A DNA stretch of 64,000 bases from JAJDUF01 sp965214295 (GTDB lineage Bacteria > Chloroflexota > UBA11872 > UBA12225 > JAJDUF01): the NCBI GenBank assembly GCA_965214295.1, contig OZ243944.1:1364001-1428000 (forward strand), in the 5' to 3' direction. The position numbers were made by a program, and so were the translations under genes. The notes beneath the pieces are model-generated. The model did not search any database, was not told where the DNA came from, and was given only the letters and a program-made list of their open reading frames with translations. Below are positions 42,232 through 50,820 of the stretch, in pieces. Position 1 is the first letter of the stretch. Every line of letters begins with the position of its first letter.

Positions 42232-44049
42232 TCAGCCCGCAGCGGCCGGGAGCGGCATTGCCGGCGTGGGCGCGATGCCGCGGGCCGCGTAGGCCTCCAG
42301 CGGCACGGGGAGGCATCGAAACTCCGGCGCGGCCCAGAGCGCCGCCGGCCCGGTGTTGCCCTGCGGTGCTGCGACGAGCCACACCCGCCAGCGCGCATCG
42401 TCGCGTGCCGGAAAGTCCTCGCGGTAGTGCCAGCCGCGGCTCTCTTCGCGCAAGAGCGCCGCGCGATACATCAGCTCGGTCGTAAAGCAGGTGGCGATAG
42501 TCTCGTGGCACTTGACTAGCTCGTGCCAGTCGGCGGCGTGGATCACCGGCAGCAGGCGGTCGCGCACCCGCTCGGTGGCCGCCAGCACCTCCCGCAGACG
42601 GTCGCCGTGCCGGTAGATGTTCGCGTCGGCGCCGATGACCTGCTCTTGCAGGCGCAGGTAGATGCCGTCGGGATTTGCCCCCGTGTTGCGTCGCCGCGGC
42701 GCCAACGCTGCGGCAATAGCCGCGGCGACGCTGGCCGCGCGCGGGGCCGCGGCGTCGTGGCGTTGGGCGAACTGCGCGGCGGCAATGCCGGCCTGTGCGC
42801 CGCTCACGCCGGCCCACGCCAGGTTCAGGAACGTGATGCCACTGCCGGCGCCGATCAGCGGGCTGCGGCTCGCGGCGTCGCCGGCAGCGTAGAGGCCGGG
42901 CACGGTCGTTGCGCCGCTGCGGTCGAGCAAGCGCACCCCGGCGCTGGCCGAGACCGTGCCGTTGAAGCCGGGAAACCACTCGCGCGGCTCGTCAAACGCA
43001 TCAATGCCGGTGCGCTCCATGCCTCGCCAGATCAGGGCAAAGTCCCGCTTCCACTGCTCGCGGGCGGCGGGCGGAATACCGGTGAGGTCGTATCGGATTG
43101 GGCCGCGGCCGGCGCGTACTTCCCCGGCCATCGCGCGCGGGATGAGGTGCGTCGGTGCCGGATCGCGCGGCGCGTAGCGATGGATGAACGTCTCGCCGTA
43201 CTTGTTGATGAACTTGCCACCAATCGCTGCCAACAGGCACTGCCCGTGCGTATCGGCGTGGCGAAAGGTGGCCATGTAGCCATTGCCGAACTCCATGCTC
43301 ATCAGCTCGGCGCCAATGTCCCACGCCAGCTTGTACGCCTCGCCGCAGACCATATCGTGGCCGAAGTGGGTGCCGCGCCAGCTACATCCCCCGGCCGCGA
43401 GCACGACGGCCTTGGCGCGGATGACCGTCACGCGCTCCTCTTGGCGGCGCAGGGCGACGGCGCCTCCCACGCGCCCGGCCTCGACCAGCAGGTTGGTCAC
43501 GACGGTCTGGTCCAGCGTCTTGACCTTACGTCTGCCGACAGCCACCTGCCGCATGAACTTCAACAGCTCGGCGCTATCGAAGGCGACCCGTGCGACCGTG
43601 TGCCGGCCGTGGACTTGGCCCCGCCGGCGGATGAGCTGCCCATCCGCGTCCACCGGGATGGGACCACCCCAGGCAACGATTTCTCGCAGGCGCTCGTAGT
43701 TGTCGCGGACGACGAACTCGGCCCACTCGGGGTCGAGCAGATAGTCGGCGTCTTGGGACTCTTCGGCGATGAAGGTGTCCAAGTCGTCGTCCGGGGTCAG
43801 GCAGAGAACCACCGCCCCGGCGAACACGCTACACCCGCTGGCGCCGGCAAACCCCTTCTCCACGAGCAGCACCCGCTGCCCCTGCTCTCGTGCCCGGATC
43901 GCGGCCCACAGGCCGGCCAGCCCGCCGCCGATGACGAGCACGTCGGTCGTCAGGTGCTCCGCGGTCCCGGCTCTGGATTCCCGCCCCGTATCGGGGTGCG
44001 GGACCGGCTTGCGCGGGAGTGGCGGTGGAGATGGTCTTGTGTCGCTCAT
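42232..44049 (-). CDS. FAD-dependent oxidoreductase of the AprA/FrdA superfamily
   Basis: The 605-aa protein has the FAD motif TTDVLVIGGGLAGLWAAIRAREQG. KAVVLAAGG and GIDAFDEPREWFPG follow, and the second FAD region is PGLYAAGDAASRSPLIGAGSG. The C-terminal helical domain has YLRLQEQVIGADANIYRHGDRL. This is the family of fumarate reductase, succinate dehydrogenase and adenylylsulfate reductase alpha subunits. A ferredoxin follows it and an ABC importer precedes it (4-bp overlap ATGA with the permease). The catalytic His and Arg were not assigned. The substrate is unknown; an imported sulfonate, nitro or sulfur compound is a guess from context. Confidence 0.85.
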   Translation of the reverse strand: MSDTRPSPPPLPRKPVPHPDTGRESRAGTAEHLTTDVLVIGGGLAGLWAAIRAREQGQRVLLVEKGFAGASGCSVFAGAVVLCLTPDDDLDTFIAEESQDADYLLDPEWAEFVVRDNYERLREIVAWGGPIPVDADGQLIRRRGQVHGRHTVARVAFDSAELLKFMRQVAVGRRKVKTLDQTVVTNLLVEAGRVGGAVALRRQEERVTVIRAKAVVLAAGGCSWRGTHFGHDMVCGEAYKLAWDIGAELMSMEFGNGYMATFRHADTHGQCLLAAIGGKFINKYGETFIHRYAPRDPAPTHLIPRAMAGEVRAGRGPIRYDLTGIPPAAREQWKRDFALIWRGMERTGIDAFDEPREWFPGFNGTVSASAGVRLLDRSGATTVPGLYAAGDAASRSPLIGAGSGITFLNLAWAGVSGAQAGIAAAQFAQRHDAAAPRAASVAAAIAAALAPRRRNTGANPDGIYLRLQEQVIGADANIYRHGDRLREVLAATERVRDRLLPVIHAADWHELVKCHETIATCFTTELMYRAALLREESRGWHYREDFPARDDARWRVWLVAAPQGNTGPAALWAAPEFRCLPVPLEAYAARGIAPTPAMPLPAAAG

Positions 44050-44912
44050 GCGTCGCGAATACCTAACGTCCAGGAGAAGCGATAGCGCAGCCGTTGGATA
44101 ATGGCATCCAGCGTGTAGCCGATCACACCGATAATCAAGATGACCGTCATCAGCTCGCCGTAGCTGAAGCGGTCACGGGTGTCGAGGATGTAATAGCCCA
44201 AGCCGTTGTTGACGCCAAGCATCTCGGCCGGCACCAGCACCAGCCACGCCACTCCCACCGCCAGGCGCAGGCCCGTGAGCACGTCGGGAACGATGGCCGG
44301 AATGACCACGCGCCGCAGCACCGCCCGTTCATTTGCGCCGAGGGCGCGGGCCGCGCGGATCCACTGGCGATCCACGTGGCTCACCCCGGTAGCGGTGTTG
44401 ATGAGGATCGGCCAGACCGCCGCAACGGCAAGCAGAAAGTAGATGGGCCGGTCGCCCACACCGAAGAGCATGATCGCGACGGGCATCCAGGCCAGTGGCG
44501 AGATCATGCGAATGAACTGGAACAGGGCGGACGTGCCCAGCTCCAACCGGCGCCAGTAGCCGATCATCAGCCCTACCGGCACGCCGATGGCAATGGCCAG
44601 CGCGAGGCCAATGCCCACGCGGAGCAGCGAGGCCACCATATGCGGCCAGAGCACGCCGGTGCTCACGAGCCGCACGGCGTCCGCGAAGGTGCGCTGGGGC
44701 AGGAAGGACGCCGCAATGGGGAAGCGCGTGGCCCAGATCGTCGCCCCGATGTGCCAGATGACCAGGCCGACCAGTAGACCGACTACCGGCCACATCCAGT
44801 CACCCGCCCGCCGCTTGAGGCCGCCCAGCCAGCGGGGGCCGGTGCGCGCGACCGCCGCATGTCCCTCGGTAGTTAGCGGTCGTGCCAATTCATCGGTGGT
44901 TTCCGCCACCAT
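44046..44912 (-). CDS. ABC transporter permease, NitT/TauT type
   Basis: The 288-aa protein has about six helices and the EAA-type loop VDRQWIRAARALGANERAVLRRVVIPAIVPDVLTG, which docks on the ATPase. This is the BPD_transp_1 family of nitrate/sulfonate/taurine importers. It starts at ATG and overlaps the flavoprotein start by 4 bp. It works with 46481-47401 and 44987-46291. Confidence 0.9.
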   Translation of the reverse strand: MVAETTDELARPLTTEGHAAVARTGPRWLGGLKRRAGDWMWPVVGLLVGLVIWHIGATIWATRFPIAASFLPQRTFADAVRLVSTGVLWPHMVASLLRVGIGLALAIAIGVPVGLMIGYWRRLELGTSALFQFIRMISPLAWMPVAIMLFGVGDRPIYFLLAVAAVWPILINTATGVSHVDRQWIRAARALGANERAVLRRVVIPAIVPDVLTGLRLAVGVAWLVLVPAEMLGVNNGLGYYILDTRDRFSYGELMTVILIIGVIGYTLDAIIQRLRYRFSWTLGIRDA

Positions 44913-44986
44913 TGATCCTTCCCAGCGGCTTGTCGGCGCCGCCGTAGTCGTCTCCTACGCCGGAGCCGGCGGAAGCCAGCGTGCTG

Positions 44987-46291
44987 TTAGAGTGCGATGA
45001 CCTCTTGGCGGTCGAAGGCTTGCTTGGGGTCCACGCCGAAGGCCGACGGCCCGCCAGCCTTCTCGTAGGCATTCTTGACTAAATCATACTCGATTAAGTC
45101 TTTTGCTGCGAAGTCGGGGGCAAGAGCACTCAGGAACGACCGATCTCCTTGCACCATCGTCTGCTTCAGCTGTGTGACCAGCTCCATCGTGTACGACGGG
45201 TACGGGTACGGCTGGAAGCCAATCCGCCCGACGCCCCACTCGTCGTTGCGGATCGCGTTGGTCCCTTGCGGACCGTAGGTATCCAAGTCGTACTTGTTCA
45301 TCGCCCGATTGATGACCGGTGTTTCCAGCGGCAGATATCCCTTTCCACCCTTCGAGAGCACGCCGGGCACCTCGTTCGTATGCTGGTGCGCCCAAAGCTG
45401 CGCGGCCACCAGCCCGTTGAGCACGCGCTGCGACCACTCCGGCCGCTCCTTGATGCTCTCTTCGTGCAGCACGGCAACGCAGCAGGCATGGTCCCGCCAC
45501 ACGTCACCCGTAAAGCGGATGATCTTGCCTTGGGCCTTTAGCTCCCCCGCGGCGTTGAACGGCTCGGCGACGATGTAGCCATCAATGCCGCCGGTGCCCA
45601 AGGCGGTGGGCATATCGGGGGGCGGCATCACGAACAGGTTGACCTCGGACGGCTTCAGGGTGGCGCCCCGGTTCTGCGCGACGGCCGTCAGCCCGGCGTT
45701 GCGGAGCAGCATTTGGAGCACGACGTTATGGATCGAATACCAGAACGGCACGGCGATCTGCTTGCCGGCCAAGTCCTCGATGTCGTTGATGCCCTCACCT
45801 GCGACCGTGAGCGCGGAGCCGTTGGTGTGATCCCACGCGACCACCTTCACCTGTTGCTGCAAGCTGTAGCGCATCCAGACGGTCATCGGCATGAGGAAGT
45901 GCGCCAAGTTGACACTGCCCGCGAAGAAGGCTTCCGCCAGCGCGTTCCAGCCGCGGAAGAGCGTCGGCTGCTCCACCGTCAAGCCCTCGGCCTGGAAGAA
46001 GTCGTTGGCATGGCCGATGAGCAACGGCGTCGCGTCAGTGATCGGGAGATAGCCGATCTTGACCGGCGTATCCAGCTCGCTGCTGGTGCCCGCCGACTGT
46101 GCCGGTGCTGCGGGGGCTTCTCCCGCGGTGTCGCCACAGGCGGCCACCAGCGGTCCCAGGAGGGCGCCCGCAAACGCCAGCCCGACGGTACGAAAATGAC
46201 CACGGCGGGTCAGGGGCCGGTGCCCCCGGGACGGCACCGCCGCGGTGCTTGGCGTCGGACGATCCTGTCTGTCCGCGGCTTGATCCATCAT
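44987..46291 (-). CDS. ABC transporter substrate-binding lipoprotein, NrtA/SsuA-like
   Basis: The 434-aa protein has a twin-arginine-like start (LTRRGHFRTVGLAFAGALLGPLVAAC) with a lipobox cysteine (VAAC). The binding domain includes VKIGYLPITDATPLLIGHANDFF, INDIEDLAGKQIAVPFW, and DGYIVAEPFNAAGELKAQGKIIRFTGDVWRDHACCVAVL. The last segment resembles NrtA/CmpA-type binders of nitrate or bicarbonate. It is anchored to the outer face of the membrane. It supplies substrate to the permease, whose gene starts 74 bp downstream. The ligand is not known. Confidence 0.88.
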   Translation of the reverse strand: MMDQAADRQDRPTPSTAAVPSRGHRPLTRRGHFRTVGLAFAGALLGPLVAACGDTAGEAPAAPAQSAGTSSELDTPVKIGYLPITDATPLLIGHANDFFQAEGLTVEQPTLFRGWNALAEAFFAGSVNLAHFLMPMTVWMRYSLQQQVKVVAWDHTNGSALTVAGEGINDIEDLAGKQIAVPFWYSIHNVVLQMLLRNAGLTAVAQNRGATLKPSEVNLFVMPPPDMPTALGTGGIDGYIVAEPFNAAGELKAQGKIIRFTGDVWRDHACCVAVLHEESIKERPEWSQRVLNGLVAAQLWAHQHTNEVPGVLSKGGKGYLPLETPVINRAMNKYDLDTYGPQGTNAIRNDEWGVGRIGFQPYPYPSYTMELVTQLKQTMVQGDRSFLSALAPDFAAKDLIEYDLVKNAYEKAGGPSAFGVDPKQAFDRQEVIAL

Positions 46292-46362
46292 TCCTGTCTC
46301 CTTCTCTCGCTCGTTGTGTCCTGCACTTTGCTCTCACCCCGGCCCACTCCCTGGGGACCTGG

Positions 46363-46455
46363 TTCCCACTTTCGCGGGAATGGCGGGCTAGACGGCAAGG
46401 ATGGCGGCTAGCAGCCACTCCCTCTCCGCCTGTGGAGAGGGGAACGGGGGTGAGG
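46363..46455. repeat. Family B palindrome followed by family A repeat
   Basis: TTCCCACTTTCGCGGGAA (46363-46380) is a family B hairpin. CTCCCTCTCCGCCTGTGGAG and GGGGTGAGG (46417-46455) make a family A element. They fill the gap between the ATPase and the binding-protein gene of the importer. Confidence 0.65.
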
Positions 46456-46480
46456 TCGGTCCAACCCGTCCCCGGTACTA

Positions 46481-47401
46481 TCAAATGCTGTAGTGTCCTT
46501 CTTGGCGCACGACCAGCCCAAACTCCCGATAGACGTGATCGCGCAGGCGCAGCAGTTCCGGGTCGTTCCGGTCGCGGGGGCGGGCAATGGGCACCGGGAC
46601 GATCTCCCTGACCCGGCCGGGTCGAGGGGTGAGGATCGCCACGCGGTCGCCGAGGTAGAGCGCCTCGTCAATATCGTGGGTGACAAAGATCGCGGTCATC
46701 CCGCGCTGCTTGACGATCCGCACCAGCTCATCCTGCATCGCCATGCGGGTGAAGGCATCGAGCGCATTGAATGGCTCGTCCAAGAGCAAAATCTCCGGCT
46801 CATTGACGAGCGCCCGCGCAATGGCCACCCGCTGGGCCATGCCTCCCGACAGCTCATGCGGCCGGGCCGCCTCGAACCCTTCCAAGCCGACGAGTGCCAG
46901 CAAATCGCGCACGGCCCGATCCTTGACGCGGCCGTCCAGACCGGTATTCCGGGCATCGAGACCAAAGCGGACGTTTTGGTACACGTTGAGCCAGGGGAAC
47001 AGTGCGTACTGCTGGAAGACGAGGCCCCGGCGGTGGCTAGGCCCCTCCACGGGACGGCCGTCTACCGTCAACGATCCGGCCGTCAGCGCCTCCAAGCCGG
47101 CGACGATGTGGAGGAGCGTAGACTTGCCGCAGCCGCTCCGTCCGAGCAGGCACAGTAGCTCACCCTCGGACACGTTGAGGGAGATACCCGTGAAAGCTAC
47201 GACCGTCCCGACCTCGTCCGTACCGTTGCCCGGCTCGCCCGCCGGTGCATCGGACTGCGTCGCCTCGGCCCGCCCCCCCGACGCAAACACTTTCGTAGCG
47301 TCGGCCAGCTCGATTTTGCCGGCCGCGGCCCGCCCGGCCGGGGGCACGGCTGCACCGGGACGCTCTGCAGCTAGTGGCACTTGGTACATCGCTCGATGCA
47401 C
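46481..47401 (-). CDS. ABC transporter ATP-binding protein, NitT/TauT type
   Basis: The 306-aa protein has Walker A (LGRSGCGKSTLLH), Q-loop (LVFQQYALFPW), signature ELSGGMAQRVAIARAL, Walker B (ILLLDEPFNALDAF) and the H-loop FVTHDIDEAL. The first 75 residues are rich in Ala/Gly and unlike the family, so the true start may be later. It is the first gene of a six-gene minus-strand block. Confidence 0.9.
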   Translation of the reverse strand: MHRAMYQVPLAAERPGAAVPPAGRAAAGKIELADATKVFASGGRAEATQSDAPAGEPGNGTDEVGTVVAFTGISLNVSEGELLCLLGRSGCGKSTLLHIVAGLEALTAGSLTVDGRPVEGPSHRRGLVFQQYALFPWLNVYQNVRFGLDARNTGLDGRVKDRAVRDLLALVGLEGFEAARPHELSGGMAQRVAIARALVNEPEILLLDEPFNALDAFTRMAMQDELVRIVKQRGMTAIFVTHDIDEALYLGDRVAILTPRPGRVREIVPVPIARPRDRNDPELLRLRDHVYREFGLVVRQEGHYSI

Positions 47402-47407
47402 TCCGCT

Positions 47408-47449
47408 TCACCCCCCGTCCCCCTCTCCACCGCCGAGCGATAAAGAGGG
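47408..47449. repeat. Dispersed intergenic repeat, family A
   Basis: CACCCCCCGTCCCCCTCTCC and AAAGAGGGAA mark the element upstream of the importer operon. It is one arm-rich copy of the 14695 family. Confidence 0.55.
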
Positions 47450-47593
47450 AATTCCTATGGCGGGCAGGGGTGATGCACAGCCTATACTACGGTTAGTTGA
47501 TAAAGTTAGTCAACTTCTCCGACAACTGCATCGTAGCAGGCCGGCTGCGGCCCTGTCAAGGTAGTGCTGCCCACCCCTCGCGCCCGAATGAGG

Positions 47594-47599
47594 TATACT
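47594..47599 (+). promoter_or_regulatory. TATACT box 7 bp before tnpB
   Basis: TATACT ends 7 bp before the tnpB ATG and no ribosome site lies between, so the mRNA may be leaderless. No clear -35 box was seen. Confidence 0.35.
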
Positions 47600-47606
47600 A
47601 GAAAAT

Positions 47607-48956
47607 ATGTCCACCACTGAAGCAGCGCCGCTGCTGAAGACTCACAAGATCGCGCTGGACCCGACACAGTGCCAGCGGCGGGAGTTTGCCCGGAACTGTG
47701 GAGTGGCACGGGCCGCCTATAACTTCGCGGTAGCCACGCTGCGCGATACCTCGCGTGATGAAAAGTGGCCCAGCGATTTCGACATCAACAAGCGTTGGAA
47801 TCAATACAAGCGGGAGCATCGCACGGATAAGCCGTATTTGACCGACGCCTTCGCCTATGCTGGCATGCATGCCATCGTCAAGCAATTTGGTGCAGCTCGC
47901 CGGAATTTCCTGGCCAAGCGGGCACAGTTCCCGACGTTTCATAGTAAGAAACAGGGCCGCGATAGTTTTTGCATCGCTGCGAAGTCAACCTGTCTGCGGT
48001 GGGAGCGCCGTGGCCAGCGGGGCCGCGTCCGGGTGCCGAAGATCGGCTGGGTGCGGATGCGTGAGGCGCTCCGATTCGCGGGCCCGATCCACTGCGCCAC
48101 CATCAGTCGCACCGCGGACCGCTGGTTTATCAGCATCACGGTTGATGTGAGCGCGAGCGAGCCACCGCTGCCGCCGAACGGCGGCCCGTCCGTCGGTGTA
48201 GACGTGGGACTGAAGGAACTCGCCGTGCTGGCCCCAACTGCTGACCAGGACGATGCCTGCCGCTTTGCCAACCTGCACCCCTTGCAGCAGGCGCTCCGCA
48301 AGCTCCGGCGGGTCAATAAAGCGATTGCTCGCTCCAGGAACGTCCACGGTAAGCACTGCCGGTCCAAGCGCCGCGTCCGGCTCTACCGGCAGCGCCAGCG
48401 CCTCTATGCGCGGATTACCTTTCGACGGCAGGACATGCACCATCAAGCCACGACGGCGATAACCAAGCAGTACGGCTTGATTGGTGTGGAGGATTTGCAG
48501 GTCAAGGGGCTGTTGCGGAACAAGAAACTCGCGCGACACATTGCTGACGTAGGCTGGGGCGAGTTCTTGCGGCAGGTGGAGTACAAGGCGGGATGGTATG
48601 GCAGTACCGTCGTCAAGGCGGAACAATTCTACCCGTCGACTCAGACCTGCTCGGCCTGTGAATTCCGGCACCAGGGGGAAGAGAAACTGTCGCTGAAGGA
48701 GCGGCGGTTTGTCTGCCCGCAGTGCGGGTGGCTTTGCGACCGAGATGTGAATGCGGCGCTCAACCTGCGGCACTATGCGTTGACCACAGTCGCCCAGAGA
48801 CCAGGGGAGACTCAAAACGGACATGGAGGCTTGACGAACTCGGACGCTGGGGAGGTGGAGACACCGTTGCCAGCGCCGAGGGGCAAGCGCGATGAAGTGT
48901 CTACCGCTACGTCGGCACTGCCGGCGAAATACGCGCAGAGGGTACTGCTTCCGTGA
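47607..48956 (+). CDS. tnpB: IS200/IS605-family TnpB (RNA-guided nuclease)
   Basis: The 449-aa protein has a complete RuvC triad: the Asp of SVGVDVGLKELAVLAP, the Glu of LIGVEDLQVKGL and the Asp of CDRDVNAALNLR. The zinc ribbon is CSACEFRHQG...CPQC. TnpB uses an omega-RNA from the 3' end of the element to cut DNA next to a TAM. The tail after the RuvC end (QRPGETQNGHGGLTNSDAG and on) fits the region that overlaps the omega-RNA. No TnpA transposase is present, so this is an IS1341-like stand-alone copy. Its end is 10 bp from the first CRISPR repeat. Confidence 0.92.
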   Translation: MSTTEAAPLLKTHKIALDPTQCQRREFARNCGVARAAYNFAVATLRDTSRDEKWPSDFDINKRWNQYKREHRTDKPYLTDAFAYAGMHAIVKQFGAARRNFLAKRAQFPTFHSKKQGRDSFCIAAKSTCLRWERRGQRGRVRVPKIGWVRMREALRFAGPIHCATISRTADRWFISITVDVSASEPPLPPNGGPSVGVDVGLKELAVLAPTADQDDACRFANLHPLQQALRKLRRVNKAIARSRNVHGKHCRSKRRVRLYRQRQRLYARITFRRQDMHHQATTAITKQYGLIGVEDLQVKGLLRNKKLARHIADVGWGEFLRQVEYKAGWYGSTVVKAEQFYPSTQTCSACEFRHQGEEKLSLKERRFVCPQCGWLCDRDVNAALNLRHYALTTVAQRPGETQNGHGGLTNSDAGEVETPLPAPRGKRDEVSTATSALPAKYAQRVLLP

Positions 48957-48966
48957 GCGCGTTAGG

Positions 48967-49116
48967 GGTACCCCCGTGCGTGCGCGGAGGTCGGCCAGCT
49001 ACATGACCTCGGCGGTGGACGATATCAGGTACCCCCGTGCGTGCGCGGAGGTCGGGCCTCTCGTCGGTCATGGCGGATCGGCCAGACCGGTACCCCCGTG
49101 CGTGCGCGGAGGTCGG
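48967..49116 (-). CRISPR. Short CRISPR-like array, 3 repeats and 2 spacers, type I-E-like dimensions, no cas genes
   Basis: Three perfect 28-bp repeats begin at 48967, 49028 and 49089 (61-bp period), each starting GGTACCCCCGTGCGTGCGCG and ending GAGGTCGG. The two 33-bp spacers (48995-49027, 49056-49088) are unrelated. Repeat plus spacer of 28+33 matches type I-E. Read from the minus strand the stem is CCTCCG/CGGGGG with a U-G wobble; on the plus strand it would have a C-A mismatch. This favours minus-strand transcription. No cas genes occur in this window. Confidence 0.8.
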
Positions 49117-49244
49117 TAGTTGCCCGGGGGTAAAAGGGTGGCGGGCCGCTCTATGGTTCCGCAGTAGACTCGACAGCAACTGGGAAAGGATCACCCCCAC
49201 GCTACGAGTAGAATAGCTATGGGAAGCCCGGTTTGGAGTAGCGC

Positions 49245-50015
49245 ATGGTAGTTCAAGCCGCCCAGCTAGAGGTTGTGGCGCATCGTGGCGTCGTTGAGCG
49301 TGCGCCCGAGAATACACTGCCGGCCTTCCTCCGGGCACTCGCCGTGGGTGCAGACGCCGTTGAGCTTGATGTGCGTCTCACGCACGACCGGGTTCCGGTA
49401 GTGTATCACTACTACTATCTGCGTGAGATCACCGCGCTCTCTGGCCCAATCTATGACTACACACTAGACCAGCTGCAAGCCGCCCGGTTCCTCTCCACCA
49501 GCTACGGCACCGAGCCGGCGAGCGCCGATGACTGGCGCATTCCGACGCTGATCGAGGTCTTGGACGTAATCGGTGGGAAGATCGGGCTGGAGATCGAAAT
49601 CAAAGGGCCAGAGCCGGAGGCGCCTGGCATCGTGGCCGAGGTTCTCGCCAAGTACCGGCAGTTGTGGGATGGAATCGAGGTCACAGCGTATGAGCCAATG
49701 CTACTGCGGGACATCCAGCAGCGGTGTCCAGGCCTGACCACCGACCTCCTCATGCCGCGGTCCCCGGATTGGATGCGACAGGATGTGCTGGCGTATGAGG
49801 CCATCCAGCGCGGCCGCTTGGCCGGAGCGAAGGCAGTGCATCTGCAAGCCACGCAGCTCTCTCCGGCAGTGGTCTCGGTCGTCCGCTCACACGGTCTTGA
49901 CATCCATGTCTGGGACGTGAACGATGACGAGACGCTTGCTCACACAGACATGCCTGTTGCCGGGCCAAGCAACGGGCGGCCGCCTCTTGCGGCCGGTGGT
50001 ACCTTGACTGGCTAG
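49245..50015 (+). CDS. Glycerophosphodiester phosphodiesterase family protein, atypical ends
   Basis: The 256-aa TIM-barrel protein has the first catalytic motif VVAHRGVVERAPENTLPAFLRAL, then GADAVELDVRLTHD. The usual HD after the strand is HY here (VVYHYYYLREITALSG). GLEIEIKG supplies another active-site Glu. The normal C-terminal motif (GVDGIxTDxP) is missing; the last 30 residues (MPVAGPSNGRPPLAAGG...) look foreign. It could be a degenerate phosphodiesterase or one with a changed end. GDPDs release glycerol-3-phosphate from phospholipid headgroups. Confidence 0.75.
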   Translation: MVVQAAQLEVVAHRGVVERAPENTLPAFLRALAVGADAVELDVRLTHDRVPVVYHYYYLREITALSGPIYDYTLDQLQAARFLSTSYGTEPASADDWRIPTLIEVLDVIGGKIGLEIEIKGPEPEAPGIVAEVLAKYRQLWDGIEVTAYEPMLLRDIQQRCPGLTTDLLMPRSPDWMRQDVLAYEAIQRGRLAGAKAVHLQATQLSPAVVSVVRSHGLDIHVWDVNDDETLAHTDMPVAGPSNGRPPLAAGGTLTG

Positions 50016-50121
50016 GGGGGTGGTGCTACCATCCTCTATGAGGTATCCGCTGCCTTACCTACGTTATGGATGGCAGGCAGTAGTAGGAACGGCTGGAGAG
50101 ACAACGAGGGAGTCCGCGCAG

Positions 50122-50514
50122 ATGGTAGCCATGGAACCGCTAGTGGCCGAGCCGACGGTGGCGCTCACCGCCGAGGCGACCACGGAGTTGCGGCGTATTG
50201 TGACCGAGGAAGGCGATCCGTCCTTAGGGTTGCGCGTGTTCGTCAGCCCGGGGGGCTGCTCCGGGCTATCGTATGGCATGAGCCTCGAAGACCACTCCGA
50301 TGACGGCGATGAAGTGATCGAGCAAGAGGGGCTGACGGTCTTCATAGACGAGTTCACGGCCAACTTCATTCGCGGGGCGCAGATTGACTACGTGAAAGGG
50401 CTAATGGGTGCCGGCTTCACGGTCCACAACCCCAATGCTGTCAAGGCATGCGCGTGTGGGTCGTCATTCGACACCGGCGGTAACGCCGAGACCGCGCAGA
50501 AGTGCTCCGACTAG
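50122..50514 (+). CDS. A-type iron-sulfur carrier (IscA/ErpA/HesB)
   Basis: The 130-aa protein has the three cluster cysteines: the first in FVSPGGCSGLSYGM and the other two in KACACGSSF. VALTAEATTELRRIVTEEG opens the fold. The ATG at 50122 has GAGGGAG nine bases upstream; upstream frames lack support. It delivers Fe-S clusters to target enzymes such as LipA and ferredoxins. No isc or suf genes are adjacent. Confidence 0.9.
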   Translation: MVAMEPLVAEPTVALTAEATTELRRIVTEEGDPSLGLRVFVSPGGCSGLSYGMSLEDHSDDGDEVIEQEGLTVFIDEFTANFIRGAQIDYVKGLMGAGFTVHNPNAVKACACGSSFDTGGNAETAQKCSD

Positions 50515-50633
50515 CCCGCTCGTGTCCCCAAGCGGTCATCGGCCAACCACTCCCCGCCTGTGCTGCCCATGTCGGGACCGTCGTGGGCGGCAGCGCGGCG
50601 AGTGTACTACATCCACTGTGGCCGTAGCGCCGA

Positions 50634-50710
50634 CGGGGTGTGGCTCAGCCTGGTAGAGCGCCTGGTTTGGGACCAGGAGGTCCCCGGTTCAAATCCGGGC
50701 ACCCCGACCA
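50634..50710 (+). tRNA. tRNA-Pro (anticodon UGG)
   Basis: A full cloverleaf is seen. Acceptor CGGGGTG (50634-50640) pairs with CACCCCG (50700-50706). The D-arm, an anticodon stem CCTGG/CCAGG around TTTGGGA, and the T-arm GGTTCAAATCC follow. The 3' CCA is encoded (50708-50710). The anticodon TGG reads proline codons. Confidence 0.95.
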
Positions 50711-50820
50711 TGCTCTGGACCTATCCCCACTCCCCTCCCTGAAGGGAAGGGGCCAAAGGTCATCATGCGAATCGCTTTCCCTGGAGCGAAGCGGCCGGGG
50801 GTAGGTCCAACCCGCCGCCG

